Assembly: GCA_035578905.1 (NCBI GenBank)
Contig: JAQJVL010000103.1
Coordinates: 496,001 to 560,000, forward strand
DNA length: 64,000 bases
Direction: 5' to 3'
DNA from: Stictocephala bisonia
Taxonomy: Eukaryota; Arthropoda; Insecta; Hemiptera; Membracidae
Below are positions 37,139-51,165 of the stretch, one piece after another; position 1 is the first letter of the stretch, and every line of letters begins with the position of its first letter. The notes under the pieces were generated by a model. The model made no database searches. It had not been told where the DNA came from and saw nothing but the letters and a program-made list of their open reading frames with translations. The translations under genes were made by a program, and so were the position numbers.

Positions 37139-37612
37139 GTGCCAGGAAGCCCTGAGAGGACTAACTGGGCCAAGAAAAATAGTCACCAAAATTAATTATG
37201 TCTAGAATATTGCTTGTGGTGACAAGATAAAGCTACCTCCTAATGAGGACTCTAAAGTCAGGTGTAAATCTCTTCCAGTACCAGGAAGCGCTGAGAGGAC
37301 CAACTAGACCAAGCACAATGGTCACCAAAATTACTTATGTCTAGAATATTACTTGTGGTGACAAGATAAAGCTACATCCTAATGAGGACTCTAAAGTCAG
37401 GTTGTAAATCTCTTCCAGTGCCAGGAAGCCCCGAGAGGACTAACTGGGCCAAGCACAATGCTTACCGACTTTACTTGTATATGGAATGTTACTTGTGGTG
37501 AAAAGATAAAGCTATCATCTAATGTAAAATTTAAGGTTATGTCGTAAATCTCTTACAGTGCCAGGAAACCGTGAAAATACCAACTGGTCCAAGCCAAATG
37601 GTCACCAGTTTT
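37139..37612. repeat. ~140-bp tandem repeat, 3.4 units
   Basis: GTGCCAGGAAGCC/GTACCAGGAAGC starts units at 37139, 37278, 37418 and 37558. Each carries GGTCACCAAAATTA-type and TTGTGGTGACAAGATAAAGC blocks. The fourth is cut by a poly-T run at 37608. Confidence 0.95.
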
Positions 37613-38350
37613 TTTTTTTTTTTTTTCCTTTCCTTTAATGTTTGGTTTTGGTAACTCTAAATGGTTGTAATACTTACGTAAATGTATGTTTTTCACGGAA
37701 TAACATCAACGCAGTAACAGTTTTGGCATAAAATAAGTAAAATAAACCATAACAACATCATTTTTTCTTTAAATTAAAACAATTTAGCTCCCACATGGAT
37801 AAGCAGAAAACTTAATTAAAGGATATGAGCTACAAGGCTCTAAAAACAAGATTTAAGTTTAGATAAATACTAATATAGTAAAACATACCTTAACCACTTT
37901 CTAAATGTATTAAATTATATTTTTAGTTGAAACTCTACATAAAATTTATCGTCTAACAATTTTCAACTCTTTCCTCAATATTTATATAAGCGAGACAGCC
38001 AGTTTTCTGTTTGTGTTGCAGTTTGAGTTTCGAGGAACACTAGGAATTGCAGTGTTAATATTAGTTGTACAGCAACAAAACTCTAAACAAAGTTATCTTT
38101 TGTTTCCGTTGTATGCAAACTAGTCTGTCTACTAACAGACATCGAGGTGGGGAATTGAGGTCGTTGGGGAACAGCTGAAATCTTGCCAACTTAACGATGT
38201 CATTAGTCACAAAAATCTCTTTTTACAAAACGCTGGATTATATTTGCCCTAATATAATTTAATTTCACGTTATCTATCGTATAAAAAACAGTCATCGTTT
38301 AATATTCTCAGACTTTTAAATCTTTGTTATTTAAATATATACTTAATATG
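37613..38350. other. AT-rich non-coding, nothing recognised
   Basis: No ORF or repeat family was seen. Confidence 0.55.
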
Positions 38351-38352
38351 TA

Positions 38353-38766
38353 CAGAGGAACTCTACCTATCCAAAATCCAACTATCCGAATCGCCGATTA
38401 TCCGAATCGTTTACAGAGTGTCATAAAATAAGCTTTAAAAGATTTTTTTTATATTTCATTATAAAAAAATCAAATCAAATAACAATGTACAGTAGTATTT
38501 TTAATCACAATAAATAATGCATAATATGCCTCAATAAATAATACAAACTATAACATCATTTTAAAACAATAAATCCAAATTTTTCCCGGGAATTTAATTT
38601 GTAATGATGTAATTTAATGCTCTTTTAAAATATTTTTTATCTCATTTAAACATACAGCAGTAATGAAATAAATTTACTATTTATTGACAACAATCCAGTT
38701 ATCCGAAATTTTGACTATCCGAAAGGGGTCTGGTACTAATTGAATCGGATAGTTGGAGTTCTACTG
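38353..38766. mobile_element. Tigger/pogo-like MITE, 414 bp, TA-flanked
   Basis: TA + CAGAGGAACTCTACCTATCC on the left mirrors GGATAGTTGGAGTTCTACTG + TA on the right. ATCCGAA-type blocks are repeated inside both ends. TA flanks and CAG termini with TATCCGA subterminal blocks resemble pogo/Tigger elements. No transposase remains. Confidence 0.7.
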
Positions 38767-38768
38767 TA

Positions 38769-41112
38769 GCATAATTTTGTTCTATTTACTTTATTGATAC
38801 CTGTTTAACTAATGTCTAGAATATACATTTTAAGTGGTTGTTTTCAAATCAAGTGTACTATAACTACAAATATTCAGCTAGTTTGACCCCAGTAGTCGAG
38901 TGTTACGTGTTTGGCAATCAGGACTGTGTTTGGCCCTCGAGTGACAGTTTGATAACTGGCAATTATCATTAGCTAATGGAAGGATTTGTGGGTGTAGGGG
39001 AAGTAGGTGTTCCATAAACAAAGTCAGTGTTTTTAACCTGAACAGTATTAAGACTAATTTAAAATAGTCTCAAGCCATAATAAAATGTGATGCCTATATA
39101 AAAAACAAATATTACTTTTAGCCAATGACTTTAAAAAATGTATCTCAAAAACAGAAATACAGTACTTCTAGTCAGCTTATCGTGAAAATCTTCTGGGGTA
39201 TAAAATATCAGAGACTAAAGTTACTCGAAAAATACCAGTTTAGTCAGTAAAATAAAATTTATTTTGGCTTACTAAAATTTTTATTGATGCTAATACCTTA
39301 TGGTAATCAATTATACTGTAGCCTATAGTTGAAATTTGTTTATTTTCAGCCAAGCCTAGAAATTTGGAAAATGAATAAGCATGAACACACTTTAACTTAT
39401 TTTTATGTATCGACAATAGTTTATAATGTATAGTTATGATATTTTAAGTGGTGTTCCAAACTCTATATTTGTTATATTTAAATATAAAATAATACATTAG
39501 ATGGCTGTTATTAGACATATGAACTGATATAAATAAATAAAACTGGCATATACACCTTCGTTTCTCATTTTCATATTTTGAAAAGCAACCAAACGTACTA
39601 TGGAATTTTGATTTTTACTTCCACTGTAAAGTCGGAGAAGAAAAAAAAAATTAAAGTGGTCTCCTTACCATAAGTTTACTGACACTTCTTACATAGAACA
39701 GTGACTTTTCTTTTCAATTTCATACATGTAAGGTATTTATTTCAACTTTTAACTCTCATTTCAACTATTTAACTCCCATTTCAACCAATATCTAAGTAAC
39801 CATAGTGATCGTTTTAACTTCAAAATATTACTGAAATATTGAAATTCAGTAATATTTTCCTTGTTATGTCAAATAGTAGTATTATATTTTCTTGTTAAGT
39901 AAAAACCTCTATTTTTACTTAGATACATTTTCAACGCTAAAAGTAACAATATATTAACCGGCTAATAGCTTAAATTAAAAAACTTTCAATGAGTACATGA
40001 ATCCTTCGGAACGTAATCTGAAAGGACGAGTAAGTTAAAAATATATTATTCAAAATCATTTATTATTTCTTAAATTGATATTACATTGTAGTGTTTTTTT
40101 TAATCTCTCTAGCATATAGCTATTTGAGAGATAAACTAATTTTATCATAATGAAATATCTTTAATATATGAGTAATCTTAAAGTAACTAACAAACAAAAG
40201 AAAATAAATTAATACATCAACAAGCACCAAGGAAACATAGTTAAAGGAAACCAAACAACATTTGTTCATTATAACAGTTATTTTTTATTGTATTTTAAGA
40301 ACAGTAATCCTAATTTTTATTTTATTTTGTAATTTATCTTTATTGATTGTTTGATTGTTAAAACTTCCTTCTGGATCACGACTGACAGTCCTAACTCCAC
40401 AATATAAGCCTCAAAGCATTAAATATTAACACAATGGAAATAAACAAATAAATAATATACATGACTATATAAAACAAATATACTATAAATCGGCAATAAA
40501 TAAACAGTATTAAATACTATAGAGACTATGAACAATTCAACAAATAAATAAAAACAAAAAAACAAATGAAATCAACAATGTACATTTAACATATGTATAA
40601 TCCAAAGAAATAACTATACAAAATAACAAAAATAAAATCAAACAACAATCAACAGCAATTAGTGAATAATACTATTTTAAAACATTTGTTATACATTTCA
40701 TTTAGATATATATGTTTCAATAATATCAAATATTATTAAATAACAGGATCAAACTAAATTTTGCGAAAAATAACCAGATGGGAATGAGTTAAATGATTAT
40801 ATTATAGCTCTTACAGCAGTAATGGCATTTTTATAGTAACATTGTATATTCCGCAAATTGAGTACATATAAAGTAAAACCAGACTACGAACCTCAAGATT
40901 ATTTATACACGACATGTAATCAGATTCCACACACTATTTGGTTATTTTACTTATTTGCGTATTTAATTTGCCATGAATATATCTTTTTAAGGTGTCATAC
41001 TACGATAAATATTCTGTGTGCTCCTTAACAAGACTATCATATTCGATCTACATGAATTAATCATAGTCCAACAACACTAGTTTTGTAATATAGTCATATT
41101 TTATAATGATAA
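38769..41112. other. AT-rich non-coding
   Basis: No gene. AACTCTCATTTCAACTATTT and AACTCCCATTTCAACC (39750-39787) form a small direct repeat. GC-richer scraps at 38885-39010 have no clear identity. Confidence 0.5.
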
Positions 41113-41195
41113 ATGTTTTTTTTTACATGTAGTAATAATACATTACTACACGTAAAAAAAACATGATGATCACTGGTGGTAGATACTTACCAGTG
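41113..41195. repeat. Two adjacent hairpins
   Basis: 41113-41164 is a near-perfect inverted repeat (TACATGTAGTAAT / ATTACTACACGTA, flanked by poly-T / poly-A). 41171-41195 has CACTGGT / ACCAGTG arms with an 11-nt loop. Confidence 0.8.
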
Positions 41196-41379
41196 ACTGA
41201 GAAAATATGGTTTATAATTAATTAAGTATCTTTTATATTAATAATATATTATATTTATTTCGGTTTTATTTAGTCGAATTTCAATATTCAAAGCGGTTTC
41301 TTCAAAATTCACAAAACTTTGACTATTTTATACTTTACTTTTATTTTCTACAATAGGTAGCACAATAAAATTTAATTAT

Positions 41380-41595
41380 GGTTGAGGAAGTATATTCAAA
41401 ATCGCTGTCAACGTTTCGTAACTATTTGCTGGAATAAATTTGGCAGCGAGCCAGGGAGAAATGTGACAAAAGTGGCTTATCCAACAAAGAAGGGAAACGG
41501 GGCGGAAATATTGCGTTACTCCACGATAGAATGCCATTCGGTAACAAGGAAAATCTGCTCTATTCACAATGCAACAATTAATATGTTTCATATGT
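41380..41595. other. GC-richer patch with two overlapping ORFs, unrecognised
   Basis: An island of near-balanced composition inside very AT-rich sequence. It is open on both strands (72 and 71 codons). Neither translation (plus: KFGSEPGRNVTKVAYPTKK; minus: YFRPVSLLCWISHFCHISPW) shows a domain I recognise. It could be a fragment of a mobile element or a fossil exon. Confidence 0.25.
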
Positions 41596-41600
41596 TATAA

Positions 41601-43287
41601 TATTTATATGATATGATCAACTGCATCTTTGCTTATAAAATATTATGTGAGAGTTTAAAAGGTAAACTTGAGTTTAGCATTTTGAATTTAAAAGTGGCTA
41701 ACTTTATAAATTAAATAGTAAATTATGGAAATTTAATAATAAACATTATTTTATTGAAACCTTATATTTATATCTTTGTTTAACTTTTTAAACTATTTAT
41801 GATTTCAATAAAGTAATGTTACTATTCAATTTCCAGAATTTACTATTCAATTTACAAAACACTTTTCTTACGTTAAATTCAAACAACACCCTAAAATATC
41901 TGTTATGTATATAATATTTACTATTGTATGTATTTAATAAACTATTTCGTATCCAGATAAACCTCAGTACTCACTATAAATGCTTACTTTCCACTACTTT
42001 TAGTGCTGATTAAATTGCACTCAGCCCTCACATAAATATGTAGATCATAGTGAACCATTATAAAACTGTACACTCCACAAAACAGTATAGAAGTGTATTA
42101 TTTAATATTGTATTATTTATTAAAAATATATTCCATATCGATGATTTAACTAAATTCAATAAGTATATAGTAAGCAGTACTTGTAATATTGAAAAATATA
42201 AATTAATATTTAAATATAAGATAAACATATTACATTGTTGATACGTAATATTATTATAGATTTACAAAATTAGATCGTTCGACATTTTTAACCACAGATT
42301 ACTTAATAGATTTTAAAAATAATTTAAAAGTAGACACGTTTATCTTAAAAATAAATAAAAAAGTAATCTTACTGGATTTAACGAAAAAATGTATGTCCAT
42401 CTCGTAAGACATTATTTAACAAAGATTGTAAATTAATACATTTTTAATGTTGTTGTTATGTATAGGCGTAACGCCCCTGATTACGATCCTATGAGACCAA
42501 ATTTTATTGTATTATTAAATCTGCTGACATTTCTTACTATCTACTTTAATTTCAGTATAAATTTTAATATTTATCAAATATGTGATTTAGGGTAAATAAA
42601 ACTTTGTAGTAGTAATTAAACACAAAGTTGTGTAATATAATAAGAAAAGAGAAATAAATTAAGATCAATTTGTTTAAGGTTGAATTTGAATTAAGTAACA
42701 AATTAGTGAAGCTACCCTTAATATTTTTTTAATGGAATTACCACTGTTCTATGATACTGGTTCCATGAATACTGGCCTTGTTCTAATAAAATTTTTAAAA
42801 GTAATTTTTTTTTTTAATAAAAATTAACGTTGTTTTGCAAAATAAAATTTAATCACAATTTCCTAATAAAATATTCAAAAACAGATCTACGATGTAATCT
42901 TTATTTCAAATTATGCAATTCATTATATTATTTCATATATATTTCTTTCCTTAGATAAAATCAATTGTACGATATCCAGGGGCCGAGTGATCCTAGGTGT
43001 CTGGATTTTGAGGATGAGATTTTTGCATTGACTAACAGTTTAAACTAGTACCTTTCACGTACTATACTGGTTTGAGACAGAAAAGGATGAGTCCTTATTC
43101 TGTCTGATAAATTCTCCATACAGATCTATGGTATATTGGGATGGATTAAACTTGAAGAGAAGATCAATCTTTCCTTTGAAAAAACCGCTTATAACCCAAA
43201 TTTAATTACAGTATTCCACCAATATTAAAAGACAGTTTACAAAGAGCTAAGACTATTTTAATACGAAAGGTATAATTTTTTTATTAA
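41601..43287. other. AT-rich non-coding
   Basis: 42980-43170 is GC-richer, with GGGGCCGAGTGATCC and TGGTTTGAGAC faintly like SINE promoter boxes. No gene. Confidence 0.45.
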
Positions 43288-43390
43288 AAACTTCACTGGC
43301 CATTTCACAACGGCCTATAAGGTGACGTAAAGTACCGACCGTTTACTCAGTTGGGATTCGAACCTTGGACACTGTTCTTCACATTCCGAA
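43288..43390 (-). mobile_element. SINE-B copy
   Basis: On the minus strand it has an exact B box GGTTCGAATCCC, then ACTGAGTAAACGGTCGGTAC and GCCAGTGAAGTT. The A-box end is worn or missing. Confidence 0.75.
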
Positions 43391-43644
43391 GACTATAATG
43401 AGACATTTGTAAGATTGATATACACATTCACGATGTAAATATATATAATATACTATTATTTCATATGTATTATAATTATTAAGGCTATTTACAATTTGTA
43501 CTAAAGACAACAAGAAATTATTTTGAAAATTGTATATAACCACTTGGTAAAATTTTGCGATAGCTGTATCTTGGGAATTATTCAAGTCGGAGGAAAGCGA
43601 GAGTTTCTGTGTGTAGGTAATTACTCAGCGCGGCCTGTTTAATT

Positions 43645-44905
43645 ACATTAACAAACCCTTCCCTAACCTTAGACTACAAGAATCCGTAATCCTCTCGGGC
43701 AATTATACATGGTTTGTATATTCGACACTTTTTCCCTACAGTTACAACTACAAGCCACTCTTTCTGATCATTTTACACCAGGTTTGTACACTCAACACTA
43801 GCACACACACTCAACACTTTTCGAAAGTTATAAATAAAAGCCTCCCAAACCATTATTGGCCATCTTACACATGGCTACGTTGTACTCTTGACAGCAACAA
43901 AGTCCTACCTAATGTTACGACTACAAGCCACAGCCACCCTTACAGACCGTTTTAGACATAGTTACGTTGTACTTTTGACAGTAACTAACCCCTCTCTAAC
44001 GTTACGACTACAAGCCACATCCACCCTTACTGGCAATTTTACACGTAGTTACGTTTTACTTTTGACAGTAAATAACCCCTCCCTAACGTTACGACTACAA
44101 GCCACATCCACCCTTACTGGCAATTTTACACGTAGTTACGTTGTACTTTTGACAGTAACTAACCCCTCCCTAACGTTACGACTACAAGCCACATCCACCC
44201 TTACTGGCAATTTTACACGTAGTTACGTTTTACTTTTGACAGTAACTAACCCCTCCCTAACGTTACGACTACAAGCCACATCCACCCTTACAGACCATTT
44301 TACACGTAGTTACGTTTTACTTTTGACAGTAACTAACCATCCCTAACGTTACGACTACAAACCACATCCACCTTTACAGACCGTTTTAGACATATTTACG
44401 TTGTACTTTTGACAGTAACTAACCCCTCTCTAACGTTACGACTACAAGCCACGTCCACCCTTACTGGCAATTTTACACGTAGTTACGTTTTACTTTTTAC
44501 AGTAAATAACTCCTCCCTAACGTTACGACTACAAGCCACATCCACCCTTTCTGGCAATTTTACACGTAGTTACGTTGTACTTTTGACAGTAACTAACCCC
44601 TCCCTAACGTTACGACTACAAGCCACATCCGCCCTTACAGACCATTTTACACGTAGTTACGTTGTACTTTTAACAGTAACTAACCCCTCCCTAACGTTAC
44701 GACTACAAGCTACATTCACCCTTACTGGCAATTTTACACGTAGTTATGTTTTACTTTTGACAGCAACTAACCATCCCTAACGTTACGACTACTAACCACA
44801 TCTGCCCTTACTGGCAATCTTACACGTGGTTAATTTTTACTCTTACCTGTAACAAATTCCTCCCTAACGATATGTCTGAAAGCCACAGCTACACTTAATG
44901 ATCAT
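43645..44905 (+). repeat. 87-bp minisatellite array 2
   Basis: The core (about 43860-44830, about 11 units) has GTTACGACTACAAGCCACAT, TTTTACACGTAGTTACG and TTTTGACAGTAACTAACC. Edges are degenerate from about 43645 and to 44905. Runs of units read as a 29-residue hydrophobic/Thr-rich repeat (43888-44346 and 44409-44780), broken by a small deletion near 44340. I regard the ORFs as a by-product of the period being a multiple of 3. Confidence 0.95.
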
Positions 44906-44934
44906 ACTTAGCCACAACTAATTGAAATAAGGAA

Positions 44935-45022
44935 CAAACAATGAAAGCTACAAAGCATTAACTAGAGCACAACTGACAACAGCGACGAAACGTAAGCCTG
45001 AGAAGTGCAACTGTCTTACACG
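44935..45022 (+). repeat. Solo monomer related to 87-bp array 1
   Basis: AATGAAAGCTACAAAGC, TTAACTAGAGC, ACAACTGACAACAGC and CAACTGTC align in order with the array-1 unit (AATGGAACTAAGAGC, TTAACTAAAGT, GAACTGACAACAGT, TAACTGTC). It lies just beyond array 2. Confidence 0.7.
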
Positions 45023-46268
45023 GAATACAAGTATTAATCTTGTTATTTTAACTAATCTAACTGTATTGTAACACAAATGAATCTGATACTTAAAAAATTA
45101 TTTGAAACATAGTTTGATCTGTAACATGGTTTGATCTGTATTTTGGTTCGATCTGTAACATATCAGCGCAATTAAAAAAGTATTATTACTTGATACACCG
45201 ATATTAAATGTTAGTTTTATAGTAATAACAATGTTATTTGCTTTAACAACATTTTCTTTAGCAGTAAACTCATAATATATCATATAATATAATTGACTAT
45301 GTGGACAAGTACGTGGAATAAAATAACAGTCACTTAGACATCTCTTTATGTGTAAATACAGTTACATCGTAAACAAGTGGACTCAATAAAACAATGTCAG
45401 ATAAATATAAATACTCATATTTCTTAACATTTAATGATGAAGAGTTTATTTTATATCACCACTGCCTTAGAATATATTTTCAGATAAAACTTAACACTAT
45501 GACGTTTTAAGTTGTCTTAGTAACAGCTGATTGTAAATGATGCCCATCACTGGTCTACATTATTTGTTTTTTTAAAACGAATCATTCTTAATTTTTTTTT
45601 TTTTTTTTTCACTTAACATTTGTTTATAAATCATCATTAGTTTAATCACGTTTTAAACAACATGTCTTATACGGTAGTCTATGAAAACAATATTTGAATT
45701 TTACTCTGTAGATAGTTGAATCGTTATTTGAGATGTAACCGTTCAGGTGTAGCTTTTAATATGTATCACTTATCTTAGTGCCAGTTTCGTACCTAAACCT
45801 GTTATAGCTCATTTGATTGATCTTAACTCCTCACAGAGGAATATATTTACTTTCAAAGACTATAATAAACGGTGTACATTTAATTTAAATATCCTATGTA
45901 AAATGGAATAGGTAATATACTTTTAGTTATAAGTAATTTCAATTCAATTTCAATTTTTTTTTTTTTTTCTGATCTTGACGAAAACTAAGCTGACCTGAAG
46001 TTTTGAGACACAAAAACTATTATGTGATTGTGATTTGGAAAGATTTATATGTTTATCGAACATTGCTTGAGGACATGTGTTTTTTTTAATATGTACATAA
46101 TATTTATAAATTATAATTTTATTGTTTTTAAATTACATTTCTTATTAGAGATTCAAGAGTTAAATTTCCAACTATTTGTCATGAAATTTCTTAACATTGA
46201 TATTCATTTACCTGAAAAATAATACATTAATATTAACTATAGAAAAACCCAGTGGACATTTTTTATAT
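45023..46268. other. AT-rich non-coding, nothing recognised
   Basis: A TGATCTGTAACATGGTTTGA local repeat lies at 45115-45160. Poly-T runs occur at 45591 and 45955. No gene. Confidence 0.55.
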
Positions 46269-46385
46269 AAAATGATTTAATTTGAACTTATCAAATCAAC
46301 TATATTAATTAATTATAATAAAATACTTTTGACTTTATTGATATAAGATAATTTAATTTGAATTTATCAAATCAACTATAATATT
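46269..46385. repeat. Short direct duplication
   Basis: GATTTAATTTGAACTTATCA plus AATCAACTATA (from about 46273) recurs as AATTTAATTTGAATTTATCA plus AATCAACTATA (from about 46351). Confidence 0.75.
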
Positions 46386-46477
46386 TGTATTATATATTTA
46401 CAAAATTATAACTAAGGTGTTAATGAGTTAGTATTTTATGGTGATAACATTTACGTTCCTTTCAGACAGGGCAATCA

Positions 46478-46560
46478 GTCGGGACTTGTATAAATTTGCA
46501 ATTCAAGTTACATGAGCAGAATTACATTGCACCCAACTTGCAGCCTTGGGAGGAATTTCA
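46478..46560 (+). repeat. Dispersed repeat family R4, copy 2
   Basis: ATAAATTTGCAATTCAAGTT, GCAGAATTACATTGCACC and CAACTTGCAGCCTTGGGAGG match 11490-11592. Confidence 0.6.
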
Positions 46561-48145
46561 TATGGAACATGCTTCGTATGGAAAATGTCCTTATACTTGG
46601 AAATGTATTCATTATAAATAATAACATATTTAAACAACATTAATTTGAATCCTAGAAAGAGGAAGTAGTTTTTAACATCGGTGGAATTTTTACTAATTCT
46701 CGTTCACTGTTTTGGAATAAATCTATAATTTCTTTTCAGTTACGTCATAACCAGTAAACACACCACTAAGATTCGCCTATTTCTTTGAATTCACTCATAG
46801 TAGTTTTTATTCTTCCGATGTTGAGACCAGCAATTATAGCCGAACCACTTAATGATCTGTTATCTTCCCCACAATCTTAGGTATTAGAATCCTTACAAAT
46901 TGTTAAGTTGGTTGCTAATAATGAATAAGTGGATCCCTTGAAAGTAGATTGTCCTATTTGTCCTATATGAACTTTTATTTATAATCTAAGGTGAATGAAA
47001 GAAAGATATTTCGGTTAAAAGAAGTGAAAGACATAGAGTTAAGATACATAAGACTTCAGTTGAGTTCAGCTTGCACAAATGTCATTAAGTATAAATATAA
47101 TATAAATCAATAAAATTATATTTAACAAAGTACAAAATATAAGTTTCCTTGGCGAATCTCTCTGATCTGAGGGTTGCAAATGTTTACTGAAATTTGACAG
47201 CTTACAGTACATTTACTTATAGTAAATAAATCATAATACATTTTTCTTGTGTGACGTTCACTTGTTTTGAATTGGAATCATTAGCTGTGAATATCTTTGG
47301 TCTGTAGACGATAGATAGGATATGGCTTTGGGTCATCAATGTAAAATCACCAGTATTTCATTTTTGTTAAAGTAAACGTTTTACAGAGTTGAATGATGTA
47401 AACAAATTTACATTTTAAATGTGTAATTTTTATAATACTTCATACTGCTTTATGTAACTAGTAACTCGTTTCATTGGAAAATATATACGAATGCTATTTT
47501 CTCAACTCATATTGATAAAGATTCAAAAATGTTCGAAAGGTAAATTAAAAAAACTATGGATGCCGTAAATATTGCTATATTATCGAGACTGATTTATGTT
47601 TAGATCACTTTGGTAAGGAAGCTGAAACAATTTTCAAAGACATATGTTGGGGTCTCCTTTCCTCTGTGTTAAGTTTACCTACAATGACCTTTAAAGACCT
47701 CGTAACCATGACGAGGGTTTGTCATCTTTCATAAGGGCTGTCAGATGCTTCAACTAACAATTAAAAAAGTAAAGACTATTCCGATGATCCTCCACGACCT
47801 TAATTTGAAGGGGAGTTTCTTTTTTGCCTTTGCTACTTGACCGGTGATTTTAAAGGACCTGGACCACCACCTCTGCATAATTTTGAAGACGGTATTTCTA
47901 TACTCGGTTGAAGGGAGAGCGTGCAGTATAAGGCAACTAACATAAATAATTATTAACTAACTAGTTTGTCATCATCTTTGATTTGTTGCCGTTACAATTT
48001 AAGAATATTATATAAAATTAGATAAAATGTTTAACTATGTACAAAATACCATATAGTATGATTTTTTTAATATATATAAGTGTATGTAATACTATATAAG
48101 TATGAAGTGTATGTAAACCCCTATCGTTTAAATATATAGTATATG
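46561..48145. other. Non-coding; small GC-richer patch
   Basis: 47640-47940 is less AT-rich and lacks long ORFs. It is probably old transposon sequence, but nothing was identified. Confidence 0.45.
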
Positions 48146-48169
48146 GTGTACCGAAATCGGTCATCCTAG
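48146..48169 (+). repeat. Fragment of the PLE-derived hairpin
   Basis: TACCGAAATCGGTCATCCTA matches the back half of the hairpin in the minus-strand-reading arm at 20535-20560 (CACCGAAATCGGTCACC). No CTGANGA half is nearby. Confidence 0.4.
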
Positions 48170-48371
48170 TGAGATGTGATAAAAGTTATCAGAATAATTA
48201 AATTTTATGGAATCAAGATAATAATCAAGAAATAATCAAATAATCCAAATATCAAATAATCAAGAAAATTTGAGATGTGATCAAATTTATCGTATATTAT
48301 ATTATTTATGATATATACATAAATAACGGATAGTATTTACTATAGTTTATGAATTATATATATTTCACAAA

Positions 48372-50414
<2,043 letters not shown>

Positions 50415-51165
50415 AAAGGCTGAACTCAAAGATAGGCCTACCTTCGTTAGCCACATTCCACTGTAGAGATGATCACCTCCATTGTAACGAAAATACCTTC
50501 TATACTCTCTAATCAAGATTGGGTCCACAGAGAAAAGAATAAAAAAGCGTAGACACGCGGAAATCTAAGTGAAGCCGGCACGCTTACCAAGATGGCGGCT
50601 CCATTGCCTGTTCACTTCTAGACGGAACCCGAGCGTCAGCCGCCTGAACACTTCCGCTCTTGCTATCTTATCTATCTTATAATGTTTTACATTTGTGTTA
50701 TTTATTTATTTATTTTTAACTCATGTGCTGTAAAACTTTTGTTGTTGTGAATATTAAATGTTGTAAATAGCTGAACTTTCAAAACTTGTAATGCCGTAGT
50801 GTGCCGCAACTGGTTGCAGTAATAGTAATAAAAACAAGCAGGATGAAATAGCTTTTGACACATAAATATTATGAAATCGATTCATTTGGTTCTTATTATT
50901 GATTTATAATTCTGTACATCAGCCTACTTCTAGTTCTGTTATTTAGTTCATTGTGGTGTTTAAAATGATTGGTTTCAATTTTATCAAATGTTTTATTTCA
51001 ACGGTAGGTTACATTTTGAGGTTACATCAGCTGTGCACATCTCACCAAGATGGCGGTTATCGGCTTCAATTACTACTACAGGATAAAATGCATTATAACA
51101 AATCTACTTTATTCTTTGCTCTGTGGGTTGGGTCATATGATGGCAAAGTAGAGGCTTTTTTCCGC
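50415..51165 (+). repeat. Dispersed repeat family R5, long copy
   Basis: The left part (GTAGAGATGATCACCTCCAT, ATACTCTCTAATCA) and right part (GATGGCAAAGTAGAGGCT) flank about 600 bp. The copy at 56285-56405 has the same two ends joined without the middle. The middle holds AAGATGGCGGC motifs at 50590 and 51048 and a broken THAP start at 50791. This looks like a transposon and its internally deleted derivative. Confidence 0.6.
50791..50859 (+). pseudogene. THAP zinc-finger N-terminus fragment, stop at codon 3
   Basis: The frame from ATG 50791 reads M-P-stop-CAATGCSNSNKNKQDEIAFD. THAP domains, found in P-element-type transposases and their host derivatives, start in this way: MP, a first Cys pair C-x4-C, then SN, a basic run and a hydrophobic-F step. 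The third codon is TAG, and the frame ends right after IAFD without the rest of the domain (the AVPTF box and C-x2-H). It sits inside repeat R5, so it is probably exon 1 of a dead transposon or a captured gene piece. The identification rests on about 20 residues. Confidence 0.45.

Noticed and set aside
42980..43170. A further tRNA-derived SINE
   Set aside because: The A-box-like and B-box-like pieces are about 90 bp apart and imperfect, and no second copy was seen here.
43888..44780. Two hydrophobic repeat ORFs as genes
   Set aside because: They are products of the 87-bp array; a small deletion breaks the frame between them.
8158..45022. Arrays 1 and 2 as reverse-complement versions of one repeat
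   Set aside because: Beyond a short CTTTTGACAGT-type match the 87-bp units do not align by eye; only the solo monomer at 44935 is clearly related to array 1.
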